From the NCBI RefSeq assembly GCF_029910655.1, contig NZ_CP123897.1, forward strand, positions 5,197,547 to 5,261,546: a stretch of DNA of 64,000 nt, read 5' to 3'. How positions within the stretch are numbered: the stretch's first letter is position 1; every line of letters begins with the position of its first letter. The notes under the pieces were generated by a model. It was not told where the DNA came from. It was given only the letters and a program-made list of their open reading frames with translations, and did not search any database. This stretch comes from Methylomonas sp. UP202. Its GTDB lineage: Bacteria; Pseudomonadota; Gammaproteobacteria; Methylococcales; Methylomonadaceae. Shown here piece by piece: positions 39,453 through 48,869 of the stretch. A program made the translations under genes and the position numbers.

Positions 39453-39971
39453 TCATTGCACGATTTCCGCCATTCGCAACAATTTGGAACTGAGTTTCAA
39501 ACCGGCGTCCCTGACCGCCGGCAAATTCACCACCAACTTTAATTTATTGTCGCGCAACGTAAATTGCACCATGCCGCCGCGGCGGGCGAAATCCTCGACG
39601 TCGCTGACCAGCAGTACGTGGCGGATGCGGGCATATTCGCTGACCGCCTTCGACAATACGTGGAGATCGCTTAAAAACAGGATGCGGCAATTGTCGATGT
39701 TATCGCCCAGCGACACGTGTACGACGCGGTTGTCGATTTGCCAGCCTTCCAAAACCGGTAAATAGTCGCGTAGCGGACTGTCGCCCAACAGACAAATATT
39801 GACCGGCGCCGATTCCGGCCATTCCGCCAATTCCGCGAAATGAAACAAATAGGCCGTCTTTAGCTGATACTCCTGATTGGATGGCACGCTGTCGCTGGCC
39901 GCGACCCACGAAATCGCCGCCACGGCCAACAGCGAAATCCAGCCAACGCGCCAGCGCGCCAGCGCGCCCAC
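39453..39971 (-). CDS. YfiR-family periplasmic protein
   Basis: A YfiR (DUF4154) protein: YQLKTAYLFHFAELAEWP, then ICLLGDSPL, CRILFLS, and the C-terminal VQFTLRDNKLKLVVNLPAVRDAGLKLSSKLLRMAEIV. YfiR proteins sit in the periplasm and repress a partner diguanylate cyclase (YfiN). No YfiN-type gene is adjacent. A signal peptide (VGWISLLAVAAISWVAA) is visible. The start is uncertain: GTG at 39971 gives 172 residues; the frame continues upstream into the TonB-receptor gene, with another GTG at 40016. The start region holds an 8-bp repeat. Confidence 0.85.
   Translation of the reverse strand: MGALARWRVGWISLLAVAAISWVAASDSVPSNQEYQLKTAYLFHFAELAEWPESAPVNICLLGDSPLRDYLPVLEGWQIDNRVVHVSLGDNIDNCRILFLSDLHVLSKAVSEYARIRHVLLVSDVEDFARRGGMVQFTLRDNKLKLVVNLPAVRDAGLKLSSKLLRMAEIVQ
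39947..39970. repeat. 8-bp tandem repeat at the YfiR gene start
   Basis: Three units of CGCGCCAG (the third has one mismatch) overlie codons 1-9 of the chosen YfiR start. The unit length is not a multiple of three, so gain or loss of a unit would shift the frame of anything started upstream. Confidence 0.7.
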
Positions 39972-39981
39972 GACCGACCGG

Positions 39982-42006
39982 TTAAAACCGCCAGGATACT
40001 TGGGCAAAATAACCACGCTGCAATTGACTGACCGATTGTATGTACAGAATGTCGCTAAACTCGGGATGGTAGGCGTCCAGCAAATTTTGGCCGCTGACCG
40101 AAAACTCCAAATTCCGGTGCGGATGCCAACCCAGGCGCAAATCGAGGGTAATGTAATCCGGTATTTCGCGTTGATCCACATAAAGCCTATCGACATAGCG
40201 CGCCCAGGCGTCCAGTTCGATTTCGCTGGTCAGGTTGAATAGCGAGCGTAGCGACAACTGATGACTGGGATTGAAGTGCTGCTCGGTCAGCGGATCGCGC
40301 AGCCAGGATTGGCTGCGATCGTATTCGATATCGAATTGATTGGCGCTGTATGAGGCTTGCAGGCGCCAATCGTGGTTGACTCGATAGTTGGCCGACACTT
40401 CCAGTCCGTAGCTTTTGACTTGCCGCTCGTTGCCGACCGTGGCTTCCAAGGTGCCGGGAATGGGATCGTTGAAAACTTGGCCGGTAAATCGGGTGCCCTG
40501 CATCCGATCGTAGATGTTGTAAAACAGCGCGGTATCGATATCGAAGGTATCGGTCGCCTGCCAGCGCCAACCCAACTCGTAGGCCATCAAGTTCTCGGTC
40601 AACATGTGGGGATTGGCAATGGCTTCGAAAAACCGGTCGGTACCGGGAATCGTCTTGTACAGCCGAATGCTGTGCTGGGCTCGATTCGGCAAGACCACCG
40701 CCCGCGATATCGCCGCCCACAGGCTGTGGCGACGGTCCGGCGTCCAAATCAAACGGGCATTCGGTTCGGTTTCCCACCCGGTGTAAGTGAAATGCTCGAC
40801 CCGGTTGGCTAGCGTCAATTTGACGTCTTCGCCCAAATCGATTTGATCCTGCAGAAACAGACCGACGTTGTGCTGAGTGAATTCGCCCGGCAAAAAGCTC
40901 AAGGTCAGGGTATTATCGAAACGATCGTTGATCATTTGATAGTTCAAACCCCACAGCCAATGGTGGGCGCCGTCGGACGGCAGGCTGTCCTGCCAATCCA
41001 GCACGTATTGCGATCGACTCATTCGGTTCATCGCCAACGTCCACTCGGTTTGGGTGAACGCCATGTTCAGGCGCCAATCGTGGCCGCTCTCGGCCCGGTG
41101 TCGCCAATCGCCTTGCAGACTGCCGGTCACTCCGTCGCGGCCGAAGTCGTCGGAACGCCAGGTCGGCGGGTCAACGCTGGTTACGCCGATGTAGTCACCC
41201 TGTAAACGGTAACGCGCCACATTGGCTTCCAGCATCCATTGATCCCGTTCGCCGGTTTGACCGTCCAGCCGAAAATTGGCGTTTTGCGCGTTCATATAGT
41301 CGGCGGTATCGCCGGCACCGTTCAGCCGCGCGCTGGCGTCGCGGTTGACCGCGTTCAAGGTGCCCCGCCAATGTACCCCGTCCGTCAGTTGGCCGCCGTA
41401 GCGAACCCCGCCGAAACCGCGCTCCTCGGTGCCGCCGCCGCCGTACAACAAGCCGCCCTGGGTGTCGCGAGCCGAGCGCGTTACGATGTTGACGGTGCCG
41501 TTCACTGCGTTGGCGCCCCATAAGGTACCGCTGGGGCCGCGCAGCACTTCGATACGCTCGATGTCCTGCAGCGCCGGATTCTGCTGGCCCCAATACACCC
41601 CGCTGATCAACGGGTCGTAAACGCTGCGGCCGTCGATCATCACTTGTAGTTTATTGGCATATAGATCGTTGAAGCCGCGCGCGCTGACGGCCCAATTGGA
41701 TGCATTGATTTTCGCCACGTTCATGCCCGGCACCATCCGTAACACGTCCGGCAGGCTATTGGCACCGGAACGGCGTATATCTTCGCCGGTAATCACGAAG
41801 GCCGCCGCAGGACTGTCCTTGACCGATTGCTGGCGACGCGCCAGACCGGAGACATCCAACTCAGTCAGTTCCTCCCAACTCAGCGGCAGCAGTTCGGCCG
41901 TGGAACTGATCGCATCGCTGCCCTCGTCGGCAACGGCCGGTCGGCAAGCCGTGCCTAACAGGCAAAGTATCAGGATCGAATATCGGCAATCGCCAGTGTC
42001 GCGCAT
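39982..42006 (-). CDS. TonB-dependent outer-membrane receptor
   Basis: A 674-residue receptor with signal peptide (near AVADEG). The plug domain spans about 55-165 (DSPAAAFVITGEDIRRSGANSLPDVLRMVPGMNV ... WGANAVNGTVNIVT region) and a 22-strand beta-barrel follows, ending in the aromatic YFAQVSWRF. The short N-terminal segment LPLSWEELTELDV marks the subgroup often encoded beside YfiR-type genes and sensor proteins rather than siderophore genes. Start ATG 42006. It overlaps the upstream part of the YfiR frame, so the two are one transcript. Ligand unknown. Confidence 0.92.
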   Translation of the reverse strand: MRDTGDCRYSILILCLLGTACRPAVADEGSDAISSTAELLPLSWEELTELDVSGLARRQQSVKDSPAAAFVITGEDIRRSGANSLPDVLRMVPGMNVAKINASNWAVSARGFNDLYANKLQVMIDGRSVYDPLISGVYWGQQNPALQDIERIEVLRGPSGTLWGANAVNGTVNIVTRSARDTQGGLLYGGGGTEERGFGGVRYGGQLTDGVHWRGTLNAVNRDASARLNGAGDTADYMNAQNANFRLDGQTGERDQWMLEANVARYRLQGDYIGVTSVDPPTWRSDDFGRDGVTGSLQGDWRHRAESGHDWRLNMAFTQTEWTLAMNRMSRSQYVLDWQDSLPSDGAHHWLWGLNYQMINDRFDNTLTLSFLPGEFTQHNVGLFLQDQIDLGEDVKLTLANRVEHFTYTGWETEPNARLIWTPDRRHSLWAAISRAVVLPNRAQHSIRLYKTIPGTDRFFEAIANPHMLTENLMAYELGWRWQATDTFDIDTALFYNIYDRMQGTRFTGQVFNDPIPGTLEATVGNERQVKSYGLEVSANYRVNHDWRLQASYSANQFDIEYDRSQSWLRDPLTEQHFNPSHQLSLRSLFNLTSEIELDAWARYVDRLYVDQREIPDYITLDLRLGWHPHRNLEFSVSGQNLLDAYHPEFSDILYIQSVSQLQRGYFAQVSWRF

Positions 42007-42258
42007 GACCAATCACTCTCGGTAAGCAATTTACCCGAACATTATACGTTAGCCGGCGCTTCGGCATGCCGATAGCATTGACGGCGCCAAGACCGAACAA
42101 CATCATCAGCCCCGTCGCCGCGAATATTGGTAAATCGCATCGGGTTTCCAATCCTTTTCGGATACGCCATCGATTCGACTCGCCCCAGCACTATCGGCGC
42201 GATCGAGCGCCAAGGGAATGCTTTAGCCTATCCGGTACCGGAATTCGACAATTCAAGC

Positions 42259-43458
42259 TTACTCGGTCCGTAACGCCCGCAACGGATTCAGGCGCGCGGC
42301 GCGGATCGCCGGCACCACGCCGGCGGCGACGCCTATCGCCAACGACAAAAAAAACGCCGAGATCAGATAACCCCAGGCCAATTCAACCGGTAAACCCGGC
42401 AACAGCGCCCGTACCGCCAGCACCACGCCGACGCCGACCGCGAGACCGCCCAAACCGCCGCTCATGCTCAACAGCAAGGCTTCGCTGAGAAACAGCCGGA
42501 ACACCGTACCCCGCTCGGCGCCGATGGCACGCAACAAGCCGATTTCACCGACTCGCTCCGAAACCGCGATGGTCATGATCGTCAATATACCCACCGACCC
42601 GACCAACAGCGAGATTCCGCCCAGCGCGCCAACCGCCATGGTCAGCACGCCCAGCACCGAATCCATTTTTTCCAGCATCTGATTTTGGCTGACCAGCGTG
42701 AAATCCTCGCTGCCGTGCCGCGCGATCAATCGGCGCTTGATGGCCTGTTCCACGGTCGCCACGCTCACTTCGCCGCTATACAACAGGTCGATCTCCATCA
42801 GGCTCTGCCGGTCGAACATTTCCATCGCCTTGTCGGCGGCGACAAATACCGTGTCGTCCAGGTCAAAGCCCAGCATTTGGCCTTTGGCCTCCATGACGCC
42901 GACGATCCGGAACCGGTCGTTGCCGATCCGCAGCCGTTGGCCGAGCGGACTGCTGCGTCCGTACAATTCGCGATACACCTTGCTGCCCAGCACCGCGAAG
43001 GCCCGCGAGGCGTGACCGGCGGTGTCGGGCAGGAAGCGGCCGCTGGCGACCCCGAGTTGCCAGACTTGCGGTAAGGCCGCGCCTACGCCAAACACATTGG
43101 CGCGGCGCTGGCGATTGCCGGCTTCGATCCGGGCGTTGCCCTGCACCAACGGCATGGCCGCGACGACATTGTCCAGCCGGCCCAAGCTGACCGCATCGGC
43201 CACCGACAACGGCCGCACCGTACTGATCGTCGCGCCGGACAAGCCAAAGGTGGTGGTCTTGCCGGGAAACACCGCCAGCAAATGGGTGCCGAACTGGGTA
43301 AATTCCGCTAACACGAAACGGTGTATGCCTTGGCCGATCGCGGTCAGAATCACGACCGCGGCGATGCCGATGATCAGACCCAGCGCGGTCAGCAAGGAGC
43401 GCTGCTTATGGCTGAACACGCTGGTCCGCGCCAGCATTAAGGTATCTAGCCAGCTCAT
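42259..43458 (-). CDS. MacB/FtsX-type ABC transporter permease
   Basis: A 399-residue permease of the MacB class: N-terminal helix, a large periplasmic MacB-PCD domain (about 50-240) and three C-terminal helices with VSERVGEIGLLRAIGAERG, the coupling segment, and a PAIRAARLNPLRALRTE end. It begins 2 nt after the stop of the other permease gene, and the two together would make a heterodimeric transmembrane unit. No ATPase or HlyD-type adaptor gene adjoins them. Confidence 0.9.
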   Translation of the reverse strand: MSWLDTLMLARTSVFSHKQRSLLTALGLIIGIAAVVILTAIGQGIHRFVLAEFTQFGTHLLAVFPGKTTTFGLSGATISTVRPLSVADAVSLGRLDNVVAAMPLVQGNARIEAGNRQRRANVFGVGAALPQVWQLGVASGRFLPDTAGHASRAFAVLGSKVYRELYGRSSPLGQRLRIGNDRFRIVGVMEAKGQMLGFDLDDTVFVAADKAMEMFDRQSLMEIDLLYSGEVSVATVEQAIKRRLIARHGSEDFTLVSQNQMLEKMDSVLGVLTMAVGALGGISLLVGSVGILTIMTIAVSERVGEIGLLRAIGAERGTVFRLFLSEALLLSMSGGLGGLAVGVGVVLAVRALLPGLPVELAWGYLISAFFLSLAIGVAAGVVPAIRAARLNPLRALRTE

Positions 43459-43460
43459 GA

Positions 43461-44666
43461 TTAGCGCCGTCCCAAGGCCGTCACCGGGTTCAGACCGGCC
43501 GCCTTACGGGCCGGCAACACGCCGAAGCCCAGGCCGGTCGCCAGTGCCACCGCCAGCGAAGCTGTCCAAGCCCAAGCCGGCAAATGCAGCGGGAAATTAG
43601 GATACCACCAGCCCAGCGCGGCGATACCGGCGTTGCCCAATAGATTGCCCACTAAAGCGCCGGCCAACGACAACAAGGCGGCTTCGGTCAAGAACAGCGC
43701 TTGCAGCTCGGCGCGCCGGGCGCCCAAGGCCTTCAACAGACCGATTTCGGCGGTACGCTGGCTGACGCTGACCAGCATCACGTTCATCACCAGCACGCCG
43801 GCCACCGCCAGGCTGACCGAGGCGATGCCGGCCACCGTGTAAGTCAGTGCGCTAAGAATCTTGTCGAAAGTGTTAACCACGCTGTCTTGAGTAATCACGG
43901 TAATGTCGTCCTCGCCTTCATGGCGCGCTTGGATGATGCGGCGCACCTCGTCGACGGCTCGGTGCATCGCCGACTCGCTGTGCGCCTCGATCAGAATTCG
44001 GAACAAGGAGTGACTATCGAACAAGGCCTGCGCCGAGGCCACCGGCACGATCACCAGTTCATCGAAACCGGTACCGATCGACTGGCCTTCCTCGGCCAGC
44101 ACTCCAACGACCCGGAAGCGGCGGTCGTTGATTCTAAGCCATTCGCCAACCGCTCGACGTTGGCCGAACAAATCCTCGCGGATTTTCTTGCCGATGACGC
44201 AGACCGACAGTTCCCGCCCAGCGGCGGCTTCGGGCAGAAATCGGCCCTGGGCAACCGTTAAATGTCGCACCCGCAGCAAGGCATGGGTCGAACCCATGAT
44301 GTTGGTTTCCCGCTCCAGGCCGGCCACCGACACCGGCGCCGAACCGATATTGACCGGCGCGATCGCGGCGATATTGCGGCTGCGGAACAGGGCTTCGGCG
44401 TCGTCCAACGTCAGATCGCGCGGCGTTTCACCGAGCAGCGGCGGGTGGCCGCCGGTGGTTTCGCTACGGCCCGGCAATACAATCAACAAGTGGGTGCCCA
44501 GCGACTCGAATTCGTTGACCACATACGTGCGGGCACTGTCACCCAGGGCGGTCAGGATATTCACCGACGCCACGCCGATACTCATCGCCAGCACAATCAA
44601 ACCGGCTCGTAACGCTTGAGCGGCGATGGCCTTGCCGGCCTGGAGCAGGGTGTCTCTCAAGCGCAT
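43461..44666 (-). CDS. MacB/FtsX-type ABC transporter permease
   Basis: A 401-residue permease paralogous to its neighbour: N-terminal helix with IVLAMSIGVASVNILTALGDSARTYV, periplasmic domain, three C-terminal helices with VSQRTAEIGLLKALGARRAELQALFL and LPARKAAGLNPVTALGRR. ATG at 44666 (MRLRDTLLQAGK) chosen over a TTG ten codons upstream. It should be the first gene of the pair; the 500 nt upstream hold no ATPase gene, only repeats. Confidence 0.9.
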   Translation of the reverse strand: MRLRDTLLQAGKAIAAQALRAGLIVLAMSIGVASVNILTALGDSARTYVVNEFESLGTHLLIVLPGRSETTGGHPPLLGETPRDLTLDDAEALFRSRNIAAIAPVNIGSAPVSVAGLERETNIMGSTHALLRVRHLTVAQGRFLPEAAAGRELSVCVIGKKIREDLFGQRRAVGEWLRINDRRFRVVGVLAEEGQSIGTGFDELVIVPVASAQALFDSHSLFRILIEAHSESAMHRAVDEVRRIIQARHEGEDDITVITQDSVVNTFDKILSALTYTVAGIASVSLAVAGVLVMNVMLVSVSQRTAEIGLLKALGARRAELQALFLTEAALLSLAGALVGNLLGNAGIAALGWWYPNFPLHLPAWAWTASLAVALATGLGFGVLPARKAAGLNPVTALGRR

Positions 44667-45168
44667 GGGTTCACTCCGAGTGAAGAGGGAATTCAAAAAA
44701 GGCGGTTATCATTCAGCGCGAAGTAAAAAACACCGTCTCCCGACGGAGCAGGGGAATGAACACCTCAGCGTCAGCTACGCCGTTCGCTGAGCGGAGTCGA
44801 AGCGATATCGCTGGCTTCGGCTCCGCTCAGCCAACGCCTTATTTCAGCTCCGCTCAGCCAACGTCCTATTTCAGCTCCGCTCAGCCAACGTCTTATTTCG
44901 GCTCCGCTCAGCCAACGTCCTATTTCAGCTCCGCTCAGCCAACGTCCTATTCGGCTCCGCTTTGACAACTGCTTACATCGACTGTAACCGTTCAACTTAA
45001 CGCCAATGGTAACCAACTTACCCCAAGCGACATCTGAACAGTTAAAAAAGGCGAATGTTTGTCGCTATTCTCGCGGTAAATGCCGCCCGCGTATACCTCC
45101 AACCCGAATCGGGCCGCCGAAGCACCGTCAAAAGCAGGTAAACTAAGCCTTTATCCATTCACCCGACC
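44667..45168. other. Non-coding gap with intergenic repeats
   Basis: About 500 nt between divergent genes. Apart from the 27-bp repeat block (listed separately) I see no gene. A 69-codon open frame over the repeats is a product of the repeat, not a protein gene. Confidence 0.6.
44782..44952. repeat. 27-bp tandem repeat with one inverted copy
   Basis: Five direct copies of a 27-bp unit with core GGCTCCGCTCAGCCAACG lie at 44819-44845, 44846-44872, 44873-44899, 44900-44926 and 44927-44952 (last copy one base short). Copies differ at A/G in position 1 and C/T near the middle. At 44782-44799 the motif CGTTCGCTGAGCGGAGTC is the same core in inverted orientation. Motifs of the type GACTCCGCTCAGCGAACG are frequent intergenic palindromes in gammaproteobacteria; here it has been amplified. 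Confidence 0.9.
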
Positions 45169-46077
45169 GTGTCCAAATCCACTTCGCCGCCGGCCGCCCG
45201 GCTCGTTTCCAGCGCCGCGCGCCGTCGGCAAACCTTGGGCTTGCTGGACATGATTGCCGCCTGTTTATTGTTCTCGTTGATGAACGCCGGCGTTTACGCC
45301 AGCCAACGACTGGACCCCGGCTTGCCGGCAGTGATGGCCAGCTTCATTCGGATTCTGTGCAATCTTGCCGTACTGATCCTTCCGGCATTGGCCGGCCGTC
45401 GGCTGACGGCCTTGCTGGGCGACGGCCGGCCATCGCTGTGGTTGCGCGGATTGTTCGGCGCCAGCGCGCTGATGCTGTCGTTTACCTCGATCGCCTGGAT
45501 CGGTCCCGGCGAAAGCACGTTTTTAACCTCCAGCAGCGGCGTATTCGTCGCCTTGCTCGGCCCTTTCCTACTGGCGCAGAAGAACTCGTTGGCGGTTTGG
45601 CTGGCCATCGTCGGCGCCTTTAGCGGGGTCGGTTTGCTATTCGACTTTCGGCAAAGCGGCAATTTGCTTGGTCAGGCCTCGGCACTCGGCGCCGGCTTGT
45701 TGTCGGCGCTGGCCTATTTGATGCTGGCGCGGGCCGGACGCAGCAACCCGGCGACCACGGTAATCTTTTATTTTTGCTTGGCGGCGCTAATCCTGCACGC
45801 CGCCTATTTTACGGCGTTCGGCTTCCGCTGGCCGGCCAGTCCGGAGAGTTGGGGCTTGCTGATCGTGGTCGGTCTGCTCGGCAGCGGCGCCCAGCACTTT
45901 CTAACCCGCGCCTACCAATCGGCACCGGCGGCCTTGGTCAGCTCGGTCGGTTATCTGACGCCGGTGCTGAGTTTGAGCTGGGGCGCGATCTTCTTCGAAC
46001 AAATCCCCAGCTCAACCGCGCTGCTCGGCGCGGTGTTGATTTTATTGTTTGGCGTGTTGTTGCCATTTTTGCGCTAG
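45169..46077 (+). CDS. EamA/DMT-family transporter
   Basis: A 302-residue membrane protein with ten predicted helices in two EamA repeats (LLDMIAACLLFSLMNAGVY and the second repeat from about residue 160, GLLSALAYLMLARAGR). Drug/metabolite-type exporters of this kind move amino acids or other small metabolites; substrate not predictable. GTG start; a longer ATG start is not available. Confidence 0.85.
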   Translation: MSKSTSPPAARLVSSAARRRQTLGLLDMIAACLLFSLMNAGVYASQRLDPGLPAVMASFIRILCNLAVLILPALAGRRLTALLGDGRPSLWLRGLFGASALMLSFTSIAWIGPGESTFLTSSSGVFVALLGPFLLAQKNSLAVWLAIVGAFSGVGLLFDFRQSGNLLGQASALGAGLLSALAYLMLARAGRSNPATTVIFYFCLAALILHAAYFTAFGFRWPASPESWGLLIVVGLLGSGAQHFLTRAYQSAPAALVSSVGYLTPVLSLSWGAIFFEQIPSSTALLGAVLILLFGVLLPFLR

Positions 46078-46199
46078 CGGCGGGGATTTGCTAGCCATTT
46101 GCAGCCATCTTTCGCAACTTTCGAATTGATGATTCCATTTTTGCGATCAGGAAATCCGCCATGTTGCTTAAGTTTGCTTTCGGCGCGAGACGACCATCA

Positions 46200-46246
46200 A
46201 AAAAAAGCATAAAAAAGCCCTCGCCAACTGAATGTCGGCGAGGGCT
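46200..46246 (-). terminator. Rho-independent terminator of the glucan synthase gene
   Basis: On the minus strand AGCCCTCGCC pairs with GGCGAGGGCT around a 10-nt loop and is followed by TTTTTT and a second T-run. It lies 17 nt after the stop at 46263. Confidence 0.9.
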
Positions 46247-46262
46247 CGGTCGGTCCGGTTAG

Positions 46263-48869
46263 TTATTCAGCGTCCATTTCGTCGGCCGACAGCTTCTGGC
46301 CGGGGATGTAGTTGGGGGCCACGCTGATCAAAATGGTCAGGAAGGTCGCAATATACGGCACCGACTGCACCACCAATACCGCCACCCACAAGCGGCCGCT
46401 CAGATTGTCGAACTGTGGCTCCATCCGCATCGCGACCGCGCCTGCCAGCAGCAGGATCAGCAGCAGCAGTTCCTGCCAGATAATCAGCAAACCGGCAACT
46501 AGCGGGCCTTGCTGCTCGTATTTGGGCGTCCGCATGAACGGTTTACCGGATGTAAACAAGCCTTGCAAGGTGCCGCGCGCCACGGTGTGGGTCAACGACA
46601 AACCGGCCAAGGCCGCGCCCAAGGCTTGCCAGAGCGAGCATGCCACCCTGGCCTTATACAGCCACAGCCCACGCAGGATCTTGAACGCGAACAAACCTAT
46701 CGTCGGCAACAGAAAGGCGTTGACCGGCAACTCGCTATGTTTCGGATCGTAAAGCAGCAAGGCCGTCAATACCAGGCTGGTACCGGTGAACAGTAGGGCC
46801 AACGCGTCGGAAAACCAGGGCAACCAACCGGCGACGAAGTAGTAGCGCTGCGCCGACGTCAACGAGGACTTCTTATTGGGCAGGAAATGCCGCCAATGTT
46901 GCTTGATGATCTGCATCGCACCGTAGACCCACCGGAAACGTTGGGTCATGTAACCGGAAAACGTATCCGGCATCAGACCGCGACCAAAGGATTCCTTGCA
47001 ATAAACCGAGTCGTAACCAGCCTCGTACAAGCGCAAACCCAGTTCGCTATCCTCGCAGATACACCATTCGCCCCACGGACCGACTTTTTCGAAAGCCGAT
47101 TTGCGGATCATCGTCATCGTGCCGTGCTGAATAATCGCGTTGTACTCGTTGCGCTGCACCATGCCGATATTGAAAAATCCGGCATATTCCCAATAGCACA
47201 TGTTTTTGAAGGAACTTTGGTGGGAATCCCGGTAGTCTTGCGGCGATTGCACAAAGCCGACGTTTTCCTGATCGAAGTAGGGCACCATGGCTTTCAGCCA
47301 ATCCGGCGACAGGATGTAATCGCTGTCGATGACCGCGATGATTTCTGCGTCTTCGGCGGTGTTTTCCAGTGCGTAGTTGATCGCGCCGGCTTTATAGCCC
47401 GGCCAATTGTCCAAATGGAAGAAGCGGAATTTCGCCCCCAACCGGTCGCAATCGTCGCGGACCGGCCGCCAAACCGCCGGGTCCTTGGTATTGTTGTCCA
47501 TCACCAGGACTTCGAAGTTCGGGTAATCGACCTTGGCCAGCGCGTTCAGCGTCTTGCGGACCATTTCCGGCGGCTCGTTATGGATCGGCAAATGAATGGA
47601 CACTTTCGGATAGCGGAAATCCGTCGGCGGCGTTAGCGGAGTAAAGGTACGACGGCCCTTGCGGTGCCATAACACTTCGGCGATTTCCAGACTCTCGGTC
47701 AAAAGCACCAAAATCGCCATCGCCTGCATCATCAACAAAATCGCCCAAAACACCACGGAGAATCCGGTCTGATATTGCGCGGCGGCGATAGACGCGGACC
47801 AAAACAGTACCGACGCCGCCAAGTTGGCGACGATGCCGAAAAACAGCTTGCCGGGTAGCTTCAAGCTCTTGCGGGTGAACAGGAACGCCGCCATCAGGAT
47901 GATGCTCAACAAGGCCGCGCCGCTGGCCCAGTTGCGCCAAGTCGGGTTGGCCAGCACGTCGCCTTCCATCGGAAACTTGGGTTCTCGATCGACGTTGAAC
48001 ACGCCCCAATAAGCGCCGGCGGTCCCTTCGATCTCGATTTTCCAAGGTTGGTCGAAGGCTTCGACAACGTAATAAATCAGCTTTTCTTCGGTGGCCCGGT
48101 TCAAAAATCCGCGCAAAAATTTAGCCTGATTGGCCAACGAAGCGGTCGAGTGTTTGTAGGGCTGTCCGTCCGACGGCCAACCGACCTCGGAAATCACGAT
48201 TTGCTTGCCGGGGTACATGGCTTGCAATTCGTGATAGCGCATGAATACGTAATCGACCGCCTCTTCGATCGGAATGCCTTCCCAGTAGGGCAGAATATGC
48301 ACGCCAATGTAATCCACTTCGGCAACCAGCTCGGGATGCGCTTCCCACACGTCCCAGGTTTCGGCGGTACTGACCGGCTTCCAGGTGCGTTTTTTCACCT
48401 CGCGGATGTACTCGATCAGCTCCTCGATTTCGACGTTCTTGCGGATCTGGGTCTCGTTGCCGACCAGCGTGCGAACAATGGCTTTCGGATATTGGTTGCT
48501 AAGCTGGATCAGCGCTTCGATTTCCCGGCGGTTTTTCTCGCGGTCGTCGTCTATCCAGGCGCCCATCGCCAAGTTCAAGCCGTTCTTGGCCGCCAGTTCC
48601 GGCACGACTTCCATGCCTTCCAACGCGGTATAGGTTCTGATCGAATGCGCCTTGTCCGACAGCAGGTTAATGTCTTCGGCGATTTGTTCCTGGGTCGGGT
48701 ATTTGCCTTCGCGCGGGTTGGAATCTCGACGCATCGGGCTAAAGGTCAGCCCCATCATGGTTTTATTCCAGGACGGGATTTTTAGGGGATTGTTAATGTA
48801 GGACCAGATACCGAGGTTGACGGCAACCAGAAACACCAATGAAAAAAAGGTGGCAATTTTGGCTTTCAT
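46263..48869 (-). CDS. GH17-GT2 beta-glucan synthase (NdvB-like)
   Basis: An 868-residue inner-membrane protein. One helix is followed by a GH17-like glycoside hydrolase domain (about 35-310) with VGNE and the nucleophile motif ISEVGWPSDG, then membrane helices, a GT2 domain (about 430-680) with VSIHLPIHNEPPEMV, VIDSDY (DxD) and QRFRW (QxxRW), and several C-terminal helices. The same order occurs in Pseudomonas NdvB, which makes cyclic beta-(1,3)-glucan and contributes to biofilm tolerance. A linear or cyclic beta-glucan is the likely product. ATG at 48869 chosen; a TTG four codons earlier is possible. Confidence 0.87.
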   Translation of the reverse strand: MKAKIATFFSLVFLVAVNLGIWSYINNPLKIPSWNKTMMGLTFSPMRRDSNPREGKYPTQEQIAEDINLLSDKAHSIRTYTALEGMEVVPELAAKNGLNLAMGAWIDDDREKNRREIEALIQLSNQYPKAIVRTLVGNETQIRKNVEIEELIEYIREVKKRTWKPVSTAETWDVWEAHPELVAEVDYIGVHILPYWEGIPIEEAVDYVFMRYHELQAMYPGKQIVISEVGWPSDGQPYKHSTASLANQAKFLRGFLNRATEEKLIYYVVEAFDQPWKIEIEGTAGAYWGVFNVDREPKFPMEGDVLANPTWRNWASGAALLSIILMAAFLFTRKSLKLPGKLFFGIVANLAASVLFWSASIAAAQYQTGFSVVFWAILLMMQAMAILVLLTESLEIAEVLWHRKGRRTFTPLTPPTDFRYPKVSIHLPIHNEPPEMVRKTLNALAKVDYPNFEVLVMDNNTKDPAVWRPVRDDCDRLGAKFRFFHLDNWPGYKAGAINYALENTAEDAEIIAVIDSDYILSPDWLKAMVPYFDQENVGFVQSPQDYRDSHQSSFKNMCYWEYAGFFNIGMVQRNEYNAIIQHGTMTMIRKSAFEKVGPWGEWCICEDSELGLRLYEAGYDSVYCKESFGRGLMPDTFSGYMTQRFRWVYGAMQIIKQHWRHFLPNKKSSLTSAQRYYFVAGWLPWFSDALALLFTGTSLVLTALLLYDPKHSELPVNAFLLPTIGLFAFKILRGLWLYKARVACSLWQALGAALAGLSLTHTVARGTLQGLFTSGKPFMRTPKYEQQGPLVAGLLIIWQELLLLILLLAGAVAMRMEPQFDNLSGRLWVAVLVVQSVPYIATFLTILISVAPNYIPGQKLSADEMDAE

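Noticed and set aside
44756..44965. 69-codon open frame with repeated SAQPTSYF units
   Set aside because: It is the translation of the 27-bp intergenic repeat; no ribosome site, and the same repeat core occurs as non-coding palindromes elsewhere in bacteria.
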